A DNA stretch of 44,012 bases, from the NCBI GenBank assembly GCA_020721645.1, contig DYMH01000016.1, positions 1 through 44,012 of the forward strand, read 5' to 3'. This document shows positions 1 through 9,056 of the stretch, in pieces. Numbering within the stretch: the stretch's first letter is position 1; each line of letters starts with the position of its first letter. The notes beneath the pieces are model-generated. The model had not been told where the DNA came from. It ran no database searches and saw only the letters and a program-made list of their open reading frames with translations. The translations under genes were made by a program, and so were the position numbers. This DNA comes from Draconibacterium orientale (GTDB lineage Bacteria > Bacteroidota > Bacteroidia > Bacteroidales > JAADGE01).

Positions 1-2
1 GC

Positions 3-2219
3 GATACGAATATTTTTGGCGATGTTAAATGTAATGGTGTCCACATGCCTTTTGTTACAATATCTATACAAGGAACAACTATCGGGACAACAAGCGACAA
101 TACCGGGCATTATAAATTGGTTAATTTGCCCGAAGGGACGTTTACATTAGTAGCACAGTATCCCGGATATAAATCTGAAAAACAAGAAATTACAACCATA
201 TACGGAACGACATCAGAAATAAATTTTGAAATCGAAGAAGATGCTGTTTCATTGGAACAAGTTGTGGTAAGTTCCAACAGAAATGAGGTAAATCGAAAGG
301 AGGCAACAACGATTGTAAACACAATTTCGCCCAAATTATTTGAAACAACCAATTCAGCTTGCTTGGCACAAGGCATGAGTTTTCAACCCGGATTGAGGGT
401 GGAAACAAATTGCCAAAATTGTGGTTTTCAGCAAGTTCGCATCAACGGATTAGACGGTCCTTACACTCAAATTTTAATCGACAGTCGGGCAATTTTCAGT
501 GCTTTATCCGGTGTTTACGGAATTGAACAAATTCCCGCTAACATGATTGAACGTGTGGAAGTTGTTCGGGGCGGCGGTTCGGCTTTGTTTGGTTCAAATG
601 CTATTGCCGGAACTATTAATATCATTACAAAAGAACCAAATTACAACTCGTTTCAACTTGCTTCGGACTTGTCGGTGATTGATAAAAATTCGTTGGAAAA
701 AACATTAAATCTCAATACTTCAATTGTTTCTGACGACAATAAAACCGGAATTACCATGTTTGGGTCAATGCGTAATCGCGATCATTATGATGCCAACGGC
801 GATGGATTTTCGGAAATCGGACTTTTAGAAAATTCAACTTTTGGTTTTAGGTCGTTTTTTAAAGCGACAAACTATTCTAAAATTATCGTGGAATATCATA
901 ATTTGAATGAATTTAGACGCGGCGGCAACAAATTTGACCTACAACCACACGAAACCGACATTACCGAGCAATTAAAACATACTATTAATGCAGGAGGTTT
1001 AACTTACAATTTATTTTCAAAGAATTATAAATCAAAATTTTCGTTATATACTTCGGCTCAGCAAACCGAAAGACAAAGTTATTATGGAGCACAACAAGAT
1101 GTTAATGCTTACGGACACACCGATGATTTGGCTTTTGTTGCCGGTTCGCAATTCGATTATAACATCGCACAATTTCTGTTTGCTCCTTCAACCATAACAA
1201 CAGGTTTGGAATATCAATTGAATAATTTGCACGACAAAATGCCGGGATACAACCGTGATTTAAAGCAAGATGTAGGTATTATAGGCTATTACCTTCAAAA
1301 TGAATGGAAAACCGGCAAAATAAAATTTTTGATTGGTGCAAGAGCCGACAAACATAATTTAATCGATAAGGTTATTATTAGTCCCAGAGCCAACGTATTG
1401 TATAAAATTACCAACGATTTTTCGGCACGACTTACTTATTCAAAAGGATTTCGTGCACCGCAAGCTTTCGACGAAGATTTGCACATTATGGCAGTTGGCG
1501 GCGAAGTAATGCTTATTCAACTTGCCGACGATTTAAAAACTGAAACTTCAAGCACTTATGGCGGTTCATTCGATTATTATTTTGATGTTTTCGGTTTACA
1601 AACCAATTTCCTGATAGAAGGTTTTTACACAAAACTAAGCGATGTATTTGTTGTTGAAGAAATTGGCACCGATACACAAGGCAATTTACTTTTTGAACGC
1701 CGTAACGGTTCGGGTGCAGAAGTGTATGGTTTAAATGCCGAACTGCGTACAGTATTTTCAAAATATTTACAACTTCAAATGGGCTTTACTTCACAAAAAA
1801 GTAAGTATTCAGAAGCCGAACAATGGGCTGACGATGAAACAATAGAACCCACAAAATACCTATTGAGAACCCCCGATAATTACGGTTATTTTACATTGAA
1901 TTACAATCCGATTAAATCATCTACTGTTTCATTATCAAGTGTTTATACCGGCAAAATGTATGTTCCTCATATTGCAGGATATGTCGAAAATGACAGAATG
2001 GAACAAAGCCCCGATTTTATGGAATTGAATTTTAAATTGGCACAAAATTTCAAAATTGGAACAACCATGCAACTACAATTAAATGGTGGCGTTCAAAATA
2101 TTTTGAACAGTTATCAAACCGATTTTGACAAAGGAACATTTCGCGATGCCGGGTATATCTATGGACCAAGTCGTCCGCGAACATTTTTTATTGGGATAAA
2201 AATTGGTACAAACTTATAA
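3..2219 (+). CDS. TonB-dependent outer-membrane receptor (5' end outside window)
   Basis: Energy-coupled outer-membrane transporter taking up a chelated metal, cofactor or similar ligand; the substrate cannot be told from sequence. The frame is open to the left edge, and the codons before the first in-window ATG (45) already encode the start of a carboxypeptidase-D-regulatory-like beta-sandwich (FGDV...MPFVTISIQGTTIGT, then NLPEGTFTLVAQYPGYKS). The true start and signal peptide are therefore missing. A plug domain follows with RINGLDGPYTQILIDSR, QIPANMIERVEVVRGGGSA and GTINIITKEP, preceded by an NCQNC cysteine pair common in Bacteroidota CirA/BtuB-like receptors. The rest is a beta-barrel ending in an aromatic-rich segment (GPSRPRTFFIGIKIGTNL). 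No SusD partner lies downstream. The next gene is convergent, and a short hairpin (GAACGA/TCGTTC, about 2232-2256) lies after the stop. Confidence 0.93.
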   Translation, partial: DTNIFGDVKCNGVHMPFVTISIQGTTIGTTSDNTGHYKLVNLPEGTFTLVAQYPGYKSEKQEITTIYGTTSEINFEIEEDAVSLEQVVVSSNRNEVNRKEATTIVNTISPKLFETTNSACLAQGMSFQPGLRVETNCQNCGFQQVRINGLDGPYTQILIDSRAIFSALSGVYGIEQIPANMIERVEVVRGGGSALFGSNAIAGTINIITKEPNYNSFQLASDLSVIDKNSLEKTLNLNTSIVSDDNKTGITMFGSMRNRDHYDANGDGFSEIGLLENSTFGFRSFFKATNYSKIIVEYHNLNEFRRGGNKFDLQPHETDITEQLKHTINAGGLTYNLFSKNYKSKFSLYTSAQQTERQSYYGAQQDVNAYGHTDDLAFVAGSQFDYNIAQFLFAPSTITTGLEYQLNNLHDKMPGYNRDLKQDVGIIGYYLQNEWKTGKIKFLIGARADKHNLIDKVIISPRANVLYKITNDFSARLTYSKGFRAPQAFDEDLHIMAVGGEVMLIQLADDLKTETSSTYGGSFDYYFDVFGLQTNFLIEGFYTKLSDVFVVEEIGTDTQGNLLFERRNGSGAEVYGLNAELRTVFSKYLQLQMGFTSQKSKYSEAEQWADDETIEPTKYLLRTPDNYGYFTLNYNPIKSSTVSLSSVYTGKMYVPHIAGYVENDRMEQSPDFMELNFKLAQNFKIGTTMQLQLNGGVQNILNSYQTDFDKGTFRDAGYIYGPSRPRTFFIGIKIGTNL

Positions 2220-2275
2220 TTTAATAATAAACGAACGATTTGTTTTAAAGTCGTTCTAATAAAAAAAATCTTGCT

Positions 2276-2304
2276 GTTCGGCAAAGGCTCAGCCTTTGTC
2301 GAAC
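2276..2304. repeat. Solitary palindromic element, core GGCTCAGCC
   Basis: A 13-bp stem (GTTCGGCAAAGGC against GCCTTTGTCGAAC, one G/T mismatch) with a 3-nt loop, lying between two convergent genes. It shares its plan (TTCGGC, AGGCTC, GCCT, GTCGA) with the palindrome array at 6533-6723, so it looks like a single member of the same dispersed family. It has no adjacent T-run, so a terminator role is less likely. Confidence 0.7.
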
Positions 2305-2331
2305 AATTTTATAAACCAACTCCATTGTTAC

Positions 2332-3240
2332 TTATTTCCTAAAAATATTTTTTAAAGCATTTTCGAGTTTCGGAAATTGGAAAATAAAACCAGCATTTTG
2401 TAATTTTTCGGAAGATACTCTGTTGCCTTTTAAAAGTATTTCTGACATCTGCCCAAATAAGGCTTTTAATACAAAAGCCGGAACAGCAGGTAAGAAAAAC
2501 GGTTTATGTAAAACCTGTGCCAAAATCTTTGTAAACTCTTTATTTGTAACATGTTCCGGACAAACGGCATTGTACGCACCGTTGATTTTCACATCTTCGA
2601 TGGCTTTGATATAAACATCGCACAAATCATCGATATGAATCCAAGGCATATATTGCTTTCCGGAACCCAAAGACGAGCCAATGCCCAATTTTACGGGAAC
2701 TGTCATCTTTGCAAGAGCCCCGCCCTTAGCGGAAAGCACAACTCCTGTTCTTATTTTAACGGTACGAATTCCTAAATCGCTTATGGAATCGGCGGCTTGC
2801 TCCCATTTTTGGCATGTTTCGCCCAAAAATCCTTTGGCAGCAGAGGCAGATTCATCGAAAATTTTATCAATCAGATTCGATTCGTAATATCCTGTTGCAG
2901 AAGCTGATATAAAACATTCAGGTTTTATGACAGCATCTTTTAAATAATTCAAAATCAATCCGATTGGTTTTACACGGCTGTCAATAATGTGCTGTTTCCG
3001 AATTGCAGTCCAGCGTTTTTCGCCGATATTTTCGCCTGCAAGATGAATGATACAATGTGCTGTTTGAAATGCCTTTATGTCTATTTCGCTTTTTTCGGGA
3101 TTCCAAAGATAGGTTTCGTATTGGCTGTCGTTGTACTTTCTTCGACTGAGTAAAGCAACTTTATAACCTTTTTCGGTCAATTTCTGTGATAGATGCATGC
3201 CTACAAGTCCGGTGCCGCCGGTGATAAGTATTGTTTTCAT
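2332..3240 (-). CDS. TIGR01777-family SDR epimerase (SDR39U1/YfcH-like)
   Basis: Extended short-chain dehydrogenase of 302 codons in the TIGR01777/SDR39U1 family, whose physiological substrate is unknown. The N-terminus has the Rossmann dinucleotide loop ITGGTGLVG, followed by IHLAGENIGEKRWT, typical of the family, a YYE segment in the catalytic region, the RTGVVLS strand and the PWIHIDDL motif. The C-terminal DUF1731-like tail contains PAFVLKALFGQMSEILLKGNRV. The longer frame to 3297 would add 19 residues with no homology to the family, so the ATG directly before KTILITGG is chosen. A terminator-like hairpin (3264-3295) separates it from the upstream beta-barrel gene, so it probably has its own promoter. 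Confidence 0.88.
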   Translation of the reverse strand: MKTILITGGTGLVGMHLSQKLTEKGYKVALLSRRKYNDSQYETYLWNPEKSEIDIKAFQTAHCIIHLAGENIGEKRWTAIRKQHIIDSRVKPIGLILNYLKDAVIKPECFISASATGYYESNLIDKIFDESASAAKGFLGETCQKWEQAADSISDLGIRTVKIRTGVVLSAKGGALAKMTVPVKLGIGSSLGSGKQYMPWIHIDDLCDVYIKAIEDVKINGAYNAVCPEHVTNKEFTKILAQVLHKPFFLPAVPAFVLKALFGQMSEILLKGNRVSSEKLQNAGFIFQFPKLENALKNIFRK

Positions 3241-3263
3241 TCTATAAATTTTGCTAAAATTAC

Positions 3264-3295
3264 AAAAAAAAGCCCGTTCAAATTTAAGAACAGGC
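3264..3295 (-). terminator. Rho-independent terminator after the beta-barrel gene
   Basis: The arms GCCCGTTC and GAACAGGC form a stem with one mismatch and an 8-nt loop. On the minus strand the stem is followed by a run of eight T. It lies about 70 nt past the stop of the gene at 3362-3991. Confidence 0.6.
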
Positions 3296-3361
3296 ATATT
3301 TAATTGTATTTGATAATATCAAAATCAGACTTACTTCATATTAACAATTAATAACCAACTC

Positions 3362-3991
3362 TTAGTTCTTTACCGGTATTGCCAAATTTAGGTAAATACC
3401 CCACGATTGGTTTCGTACATCAACATCAACATTATTAATTTGTTTCGCAATATGCGACAGCCCTAAATTATAATTGAAACAAACACTGAACATCCCGGTA
3501 AAAGCCCAACCGCCCCCCATTGCAACACCGTAATCGTAGGGGGTGTAAAGGTCTTTGATATCGACGTTTTCGTCTTCAGTTTTGGATTTTGCCGAAGCTA
3601 AAAGGCTTGCGTAGGGTCCGACTTCGACATAAAATCCGGAATTTGCTTTGCCGAGCAGTCCGTAAAAAAATCGGGGTTTTACGGCAAATGTAAAATAACT
3701 GAGTTTTGTTTTTATCGAATCCTCTTTCATATTATTTCCCATGGGCAAAAATCCCAAATCGAACATCAACGAAAAACGACTAAAATCAGCTCCTTTTGCA
3801 AAAGCCAACTGTGTTGTCAAGCTGCCGGCAAATCCAATAACATCGGTCGATTTTTGAGTATAATCGGCTCCGTAATTATTGGCAACGTTTACTCCGCCTT
3901 TAAATCCGATATAAATTCCTTTTTGAGCGAACAGAAAATCGACTTTAATAAACAGCAAAAAAATGATAAGGAAACAGAAGAGCTTTTTCAT
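3362..3991 (-). CDS. Outer-membrane beta-barrel protein (PorT/OMP_b-brl_2-like)
   Basis: Small exported porin-like protein of 209 residues. It has a clear signal peptide (MKKLFCFLIIFLLFIKVDFLFA, cleavage expected before QKG). The mature part opens with GIYIGFKGGVNVANN, typical of the Bacteroidota outer-membrane beta-barrel family, and shows alternating amphipathic strands to the end. No enzyme motif is visible, so the role is probably structural or in envelope maintenance. It stands alone between two terminator hairpins, so it is likely monocistronic. Confidence 0.8.
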   Translation of the reverse strand: MKKLFCFLIIFLLFIKVDFLFAQKGIYIGFKGGVNVANNYGADYTQKSTDVIGFAGSLTTQLAFAKGADFSRFSLMFDLGFLPMGNNMKEDSIKTKLSYFTFAVKPRFFYGLLGKANSGFYVEVGPYASLLASAKSKTEDENVDIKDLYTPYDYGVAMGGGWAFTGMFSVCFNYNLGLSHIAKQINNVDVDVRNQSWGIYLNLAIPVKN

Positions 3992-4180
3992 GATTTTATG
4001 AAATTATTTGTAAAACATTACGAACATATTATTATCGCTTTAATTGGAATAAAAATCATCGAAAAATATTAAAACAAGTTACAAAATTCGGACTGAAAAA
4101 ACAATACTGTTGCTCAATTATCTTCTAAATAATATCGAAAAAAAAATCAGCAATTTATTGATTTGGGCACATGCGAATCA

Positions 4181-4208
4181 AAAAAAAGACCGAAAAATTC
4201 GGTCTTTT
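4181..4208 (-). terminator. recA terminator
   Basis: A perfect 11-bp stem (AAAAGACCGAA against TTCGGTCTTTT, 3-nt loop) starts 6 nt past the recA stop. On the minus strand it is followed by a T-run, which is the standard intrinsic terminator layout. Confidence 0.85.
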
Positions 4209-4213
4209 GGGTT

Positions 4214-5236
4214 TCATTTTACAACAGTTTTTAAAGTTTCTCTGATTTTAGCTTCCAATTCGGCAGTTAACTCAATGTTATCAATTAACACTGCTTTTAC
4301 GGCATCGCGACCTTGTCCGAGTTTTGTTTCGCCGTAACTGTACCACGAGCCGCTTTTTTTGATGATTTCCATTTCGGACCCCATATCAATGATTTCGCCG
4401 ATTTTTGAGATGCCTTCGCCGTACATAATATCAAATTCGGCTTTTTTAAACGGCGGAGCGATTTTATTTTTAACAATTTTTACACGTGTTTTATTTCCGG
4501 TAGATTCTTCGCCTTCTTTTAATTGACCGATTTTGCGAACGTCCAAACGAACTGAGGCATAGAATTTTAGAGCATTACCACCGGTTGTTGTTTCGGGATT
4601 TCCAAACATCACACCGATTTTTTCTCGCAATTGATTGATGAAAATGACACATGTATTTGTTTTACTGATACTTGCAGTCAATTTCCGTAATGCCTGAGAC
4701 ATCAAACGAGCTTGCAATCCCATTCGCGAATCGCCCATATCACCTTCAATTTCGGCTTTTGGGGTGAGTGCCGCCACGGAATCAATAACGATAATATCGA
4801 TAGCTCCCGAACGAATGAGGTGGTCGGCAATTTCGAGTGCCTGCTCGCCGTTATCGGGTTGCGACATGAGCAAATTGTCGATGTCCACACCCAAGGCGCC
4901 TGCATACGAGCTGTCGAAAGCATGTTCTGCATCGATGAATGCAGCAATTCCGCCGGTTTTTTGGGCTTCGGCAATGGCGTGTATAGCCAAAGTTGTTTTC
5001 CCCGAAGATTCCGGACCGTAGATTTCAACAACGCGTCCTTTGGGGTAGCCGCCGATTCCAAGTGCATTATCCAAGGCTATTGAACCTGATGAGATTGAAG
5101 GAACGTTGATAACTGCCGTCGAATCCATTTTCATTACGGTTCCCTTTCCAAACTCTTTGTCGATTTTATCTAATGTAGATTGCAGTGCTTTTAGTTTTTC
5201 AGCCCTAATATCGCTTATTTCTTCTTTTTTTGCCAT
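4214..5236 (-). CDS. recA: Recombinase RecA
   Basis: ATP-dependent strand-exchange protein for homologous recombination and the SOS response, 340 residues, a normal RecA length. It has the Walker A motif GPESSGKT, the [20 protein letters not shown] segment (Walker B and L1 region), [18 protein letters not shown] (L2 DNA-binding loop region) and the KNKIAPPFK segment in the C-terminal core. The start ATG at 5236 gives MAKKEEISD, with the expected polymerisation helix ([18 protein letters not shown]) just after. The bcp gene lies 25 nt upstream on the same strand and may be cotranscribed. Confidence 0.99.
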   Translation of the reverse strand: MAKKEEISDIRAEKLKALQSTLDKIDKEFGKGTVMKMDSTAVINVPSISSGSIALDNALGIGGYPKGRVVEIYGPESSGKTTLAIHAIAEAQKTGGIAAFIDAEHAFDSSYAGALGVDIDNLLMSQPDNGEQALEIADHLIRSGAIDIIVIDSVAALTPKAEIEGDMGDSRMGLQARLMSQALRKLTASISKTNTCVIFINQLREKIGVMFGNPETTTGGNALKFYASVRLDVRKIGQLKEGEESTGNKTRVKIVKNKIAPPFKKAEFDIMYGEGISKIGEIIDMGSEMEIIKKSGSWYSYGETKLGQGRDAVKAVLIDNIELTAELEAKIRETLKTVVK

Positions 5237-5261
5237 TTATTCTATGTTTTTTGTTGTTTTA

Positions 5262-5702
5262 TTATTTGTATTTTAAAATCTGCGCGGTGTGATTCTTAGT
5301 ATCAACTTTTTCAAATATCTTTTCGATAACGCCCTCATCATTAATAATAAATGTTTTACGCAATACTCCCATGTATGTTTTTCCGTACATTGATTTTTCT
5401 GCCCAAACGCCGAATTGTGTCAGAATTTCTTTTTCAGTATCGGCAATCAATTGAAATGGCAAGTCGAATTTTTCGGTAAATTTTTGATGTGATTTTTCAC
5501 TGTCCGGACTGATTCCTATCACTTCAAATCCGTGGTTTTTCAATTCTTCGTAATTGTCGCGTAAATTGCAGGCTTCGGCTGTACAACCCGGAGTGTTGTC
5601 TTTTGGATAGAAATACAGAATTAATTTTTTACCTCGAATGATTTCGGGCGATATAATTTTATCGAAATGAGAAACGGTATCTCCTACTTTTAAATTACTC
5701 AT
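5262..5702 (-). CDS. bcp: Thioredoxin-dependent thiol peroxidase (Bcp/PrxQ peroxiredoxin)
   Basis: Cytosolic peroxiredoxin of 146 residues reducing H2O2 and organic hydroperoxides with thioredoxin. The active-site segment YPKDNTPGCTAEACNLRD carries the peroxidatic Cys and a second Cys five residues later, the hallmark of the PrxQ subgroup with an intramolecular disulfide. The conserved Arg is in GVLRKTFIIND. It sits just upstream of recA with a 25-nt gap. A possible reductant, thioredoxin, is encoded elsewhere in the window (34422). Confidence 0.95.
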   Translation of the reverse strand: MSNLKVGDTVSHFDKIISPEIIRGKKLILYFYPKDNTPGCTAEACNLRDNYEELKNHGFEVIGISPDSEKSHQKFTEKFDLPFQLIADTEKEILTQFGVWAEKSMYGKTYMGVLRKTFIINDEGVIEKIFEKVDTKNHTAQILKYK

Positions 5703-5806
5703 AATTATTTAGTTTTCAACAAAGATAAAAATTATTAAGGAAACAAAGAATGAACCGCTTAAAGACTTATCAACAATTAAGTAAATGAGTAATTGACTTT
5801 ATTTTT

Positions 5807-6463
5807 TTAATGTCCTAATTTGTGCAATTGGTCTGACAGAAAGATTTTTTGTTTGAAATCGTGATACAGGATATAAATCATTGCTTTTGCAACTTTTGAA
5901 GCCTCGATGCCCCGATATTTTTTTAGTTTTCCGAAGAGTATCATGCCAAAGAGGCGTGCCAATATTTTTCCGAGGCTTTCAAAAAAACGAAATTCGGTTC
6001 GCTTCCCGAAAAGCAACGATGGGCGAACAATAGCAAGTTTTTGAAAGGGAATTTCCTGAATTTTTTTCTCCATTTCGCCTTTGATGCGGAGATAGTAATT
6101 CGTTGAATTTTCATCGGCTCCGAGCGAAGAAACGACTGCAAAATTTTTAACACCCTTATCATAAGCAATTTGTGCCGTTTTAACGACTAAATCACAATCG
6201 ATTTGTTCCATTATTTCTACCGAACCTGCTTTTTTTATGGTTGTTCCCAAACATGAATACATCTCATCGGCTCCCGAAAAAAAATCCCAAGATGCAATAC
6301 TCTTAAAATCAACTACATATTCCTTTATTTTGGGACTTTTGTATGCCGATTTTTGTCTGACAGGCAATCGAATTTCGGAATAAAGCTCGGAACGGATTAA
6401 TTCTTCAACAGTCGAACTTCCGACAAGTCCGCTTGCTCCCAACACAACTGCTGTTTTAGGCAT
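5807..6463 (-). CDS. NAD(P)-binding TIP30/HTATIP2-like oxidoreductase
   Basis: Atypical SDR of 218 residues. It has the N-terminal dinucleotide loop VLGASGLVGSSTVEEL, then a YSCLGTTIKKAGS segment and FAVVSSLGADENS (catalytic Ser region), followed by YLRIKGEME with the YxxxK pair, all characteristic of HTATIP2-like bacterial proteins. The substrate is unknown. It is about 100 nt upstream of bcp. A palindrome array occupies its own upstream region. Confidence 0.82.
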   Translation of the reverse strand: MPKTAVVLGASGLVGSSTVEELIRSELYSEIRLPVRQKSAYKSPKIKEYVVDFKSIASWDFFSGADEMYSCLGTTIKKAGSVEIMEQIDCDLVVKTAQIAYDKGVKNFAVVSSLGADENSTNYYLRIKGEMEKKIQEIPFQKLAIVRPSLLFGKRTEFRFFESLGKILARLFGMILFGKLKKYRGIEASKVAKAMIYILYHDFKQKIFLSDQLHKLGH

Positions 6464-6532
6464 ATTTTTATGATATTTTGAAAAAATGACAAATTATGTC
6501 CGAATGTCATTTAGCTAAGAAATGTATTTGCT

Positions 6533-6723
6533 GTTCGGCTTAGGCTCTGCCTAAGTCGATTTATCCTGACAGGCTCTGCCTGTCTGTCAAAGCAAGGCAG
6601 AGCCTTGCAAAATAAGTTCGGCTTAGGCTCTGCCTAAGTCGATTTATCTTGACAGGCTCTGCCTGTCAAAGCAAGGCAGAGCCTTGCAAAATAAGTCCGA
6701 CTGAGGCAGAGCCTCAGCCGAAC
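6533..6723. repeat. Array of seven short palindromes with GGCTCTGCC/GGCAGAGCC cores
   Basis: About 190 nt made almost wholly of hairpin units: 6535-6559 and 6618-6642 (TCGGCTTAGGC, TCT, GCCTAAGTCGA), 6568-6584 and 6651-6667 (GACAGGC, TCT, GCCTGTC), 6592-6608 and 6671-6687 (GCAAGGC, AGA, GCCTTGC), and 6698-6720 in reverse polarity. The first three units repeat with a period of 83 nt. Stems differ between units but keep compensating pairs, so the structure is conserved rather than the exact sequence. It fills the 345-nt gap between two minus-strand genes, which otherwise holds nothing recognisable. A related single copy is at 2276-2304. Confidence 0.85.
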
Positions 6724-6808
6724 ACATGCTTAATTAAACGACAGTGAATTATGTCCTTCTGATTTTTTCTCTAAAATAAAGTAACAAAACAGATATATTT
6801 CTCGAAGT

Positions 6809-7717
6809 TTAATCACGCTTGTAAACTGTTTTATTTTCGGGTATTGTATGTTTCCAACGTTTATGAGTCCAAACCCAATTTTCGGGTCTTTTACGAATCA
6901 CTTTTTCGAGCAATTCGGCAAATCGTAATGTAATTTCGCCTGCCGGAAGTTCTTTTGGATTTTCGGCAAGAACATGAATGTTGATGATGTAATGACCTCG
7001 TTTTTGGCGTTGAACTTCAAAATACAATACCGGAATATCGAACATTTTGGCGTAATTTTCGGGTCCGTGCAGAAAACCTGTCGGAATATCAAAAAAATCG
7101 ACCCAAAAGGCTTTTTCGGTATTCGACGGGCTTTGGTCGGCAACCATAAAATAGCACGCCGGGATTTCGGTTTTTTCGCGAAAATGAACCAAGGTGTTGT
7201 AAATTGATACCATTTTTACACCAAATTTCATTCTGTTTTTTTTAACATCTGAATCTATGAAATTATTTGTCAGAGGTTTATACAAGACCGAGGATTTATG
7301 TTTTAAATAGGTTGTGGCTGCAGCCGCTCCCCATTCCCAATTCGAAAAATGTGCTGTGAGCCCAATCACACTCTTGCCCTGAGAAAAATAGTTTTCGAGA
7401 ATATCAAGATTTTGCATATTAAACCGACTTGCCATATTTTTCTTCGACATCGTATAACCTTTGATACTTTCGACAAGCATATCGCTTAAATTTTTATAAT
7501 TTTTACGAATGATTGTGTTTTTTTCTTTTTCCTGCATTTCGGGAAAACAGCGGTCGAGATTCGATTGAATCACTTTTTTTCTGTATCCTACAATACGATA
7601 TAAGACGAAAGCCGTAAAATCTGAAAACCAATAAATTACGAACATCGGAACAAATTTCATCGAAATAACCAATAATTTATAGAAGATGAAACTGAGAAGA
7701 AATGCAATTTTTTTCAT
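6809..7717 (-). CDS. Lysophospholipid acyltransferase family (LpxL/HtrB-type lipid A acyltransferase)
   Basis: Inner-membrane acyltransferase of 302 residues, probably adding a secondary acyl chain to lipid A. It has an N-terminal hydrophobic anchor (FLLSFIFYKLLVISMKFVP), the catalytic-type segment GLTAHFSNWEWGA (in HtrB/LpxL the motif is HxxxxE/D), then VLYKPLTNNFID and a VADQSPSN segment typical of the family, ending in WVWTHKRWKH. It lies 48 nt downstream of the heptose-phosphate kinase gene on the same strand, fitting a small LPS-assembly operon. Confidence 0.88.
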   Translation of the reverse strand: MKKIAFLLSFIFYKLLVISMKFVPMFVIYWFSDFTAFVLYRIVGYRKKVIQSNLDRCFPEMQEKEKNTIIRKNYKNLSDMLVESIKGYTMSKKNMASRFNMQNLDILENYFSQGKSVIGLTAHFSNWEWGAAAATTYLKHKSSVLYKPLTNNFIDSDVKKNRMKFGVKMVSIYNTLVHFREKTEIPACYFMVADQSPSNTEKAFWVDFFDIPTGFLHGPENYAKMFDIPVLYFEVQRQKRGHYIINIHVLAENPKELPAGEITLRFAELLEKVIRKRPENWVWTHKRWKHTIPENKTVYKRD

Positions 7718-7765
7718 ATTTTTTAAGAAACTTATAATTTAATTGAAACGAAGTCACACATTTAT

Positions 7766-8758
7766 TTATATTTTTAATTTCATTTCATTTTTCAAGAGTT
7801 CGGGTTCAACGGGGACTACACCGACTTTTTCGCAAACCAATCCGCCTGCCAAATTTGAGATTTGTGCAAGTTCGGCAGTCGAAAAGCCAAAAGCCAAGCA
7901 CAGTGCGGCAACAGCAATAACAGTGTCGCCGGCTCCGGAAACATCGGATATATCACGTTGTTCGGCAGGAATTTGAATGTATTTTTCAGTGTCGCAAATC
8001 AAAACACCAAGTTCCGATAAGGTTGTCATAATACTTTTTGCTCCGGTTTTTAACATAAATTCGCGAGAGATTTTAAATATCATCTCAAAATCATCTTTTT
8101 GGGTTTCAATTTTCAAACCCTCGGTAAGTTCTTTAAAATTAGGTTTGAACAAACTCACATTGCGATAATTAAAAAAATTACGTTTTTTGGGATCGACCAA
8201 AGTTGGAATATTTAACGAAATACTCAATTCGACAATCTCCGAAATAGTGCGGGCTGTTATCGTTCCTTTGTCGTAATCTTCAAAAATTATGGCGTTAATT
8301 TTATGTGATTCAATAATTTGTTGTATTTTGTCGATAAATTGTGTTTCGATGTCCTGCGATAAATAGTCGGTGTGTTCTTCATCGACCCGAATTAAATGCT
8401 GACCGGAAGCGATGACTCTGAATTTTGTTGTTGTGATACGTTTTTGGTCGGATAATATTCCAATATCAGACAGTCCTCTATCTTTTAAAAGTAATCTAAC
8501 TGTTTCTGCTTTTTCATCGGTTCCGATAACTGCACATAAAATTGGATTTGCACCAAGCGATTTTACGTTTAAAGCCACGTTGGCTGCACCTCCCAAACGA
8601 TTTTCACGCTTTTTACAATCAACAATCGGAACGGGAGCTTCGGGCGAAATACGCGAAACATTGCCCCAAAGATACGAATCGAGCATTAAATCTCCGATTA
8701 TCAATATGTTATACTCTTTAATTTTTTCAAAAAAAGTTTCAATTTGCTTGATATTCAT
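7766..8758 (-). CDS. rfaE1: PfkB-family D-glycero-beta-D-manno-heptose-7-phosphate kinase (RfaE1/HldE N-domain type)
   Basis: Ribokinase-family sugar kinase of 330 residues, best matched to the kinase half of HldE, which makes heptose 1,7-bisphosphate for LPS core synthesis. Visible are ILIIGDLMLDSYLWG at the N-terminus, RISPEAPVP and the GGAANVALNVKSLGA motif (PfkB signature 1), SLFKPNFKEL, and the C-terminal anion hole and catalytic Asp in DVSGAGDTVIA. There is no nucleotidyltransferase domain, so this is the split (RfaE1) form. The frame runs on upstream to 8875, but those codons come from a dispersed repeat. The ATG at 8758 (MNIKQIETFF) fits the family N-terminus. Confidence 0.88.
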   Translation of the reverse strand: MNIKQIETFFEKIKEYNILIIGDLMLDSYLWGNVSRISPEAPVPIVDCKKRENRLGGAANVALNVKSLGANPILCAVIGTDEKAETVRLLLKDRGLSDIGILSDQKRITTTKFRVIASGQHLIRVDEEHTDYLSQDIETQFIDKIQQIIESHKINAIIFEDYDKGTITARTISEIVELSISLNIPTLVDPKKRNFFNYRNVSLFKPNFKELTEGLKIETQKDDFEMIFKISREFMLKTGAKSIMTTLSELGVLICDTEKYIQIPAEQRDISDVSGAGDTVIAVAALCLAFGFSTAELAQISNLAGGLVCEKVGVVPVEPELLKNEMKLKI

Positions 8759-8820
8759 AGTGTAAATATCGTTATTTTTTAGATAATTGCCGCAAAGATA
8801 ATCGTTTTCATCAATATCAA

Positions 8821-8911
8821 AATGAAACGTCCATGATTTTGGCAAAACACAAAAGTGCATGATTATAAGCGACAAAGCAAGTTACATGCTGGAAATTTCC
8901 AAAACGTGGAC
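8821..8911 (-). repeat. Dispersed repeat upstream of rfaE1 (copy 1)
   Basis: The first 26 nt (AATGAAACGTCCATGATTTT and the next six bases) are identical to 27920-27945, and similarity continues about 20 nt further. Within this copy, 8829-8842 (GTCCATGATTTTGG) can pair with 8899-8911 (CCAAAACGTGGAC), giving a hairpin with a long loop. Both copies lie upstream of minus-strand genes (rfaE1 and priA) in the same orientation, suggesting a mobile relic or shared leader. Confidence 0.6.
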
Positions 8912-9056
8912 TTCCATGAAGCAAAAATAAAATATAAACACATGAAATATCGGCATATTAATAAAAGCCAAGAGGATAATTTTTTATCTATTTTTTTTGA
9001 AATGTGCATTTCCCGGCAAAAAAATTGCCTATAAACTGCAACAAATAATATTAAAA

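Noticed and set aside
4110-4337. A + strand frame across the recA terminator
   Set aside because: It runs through the terminator hairpin and antisense into recA.
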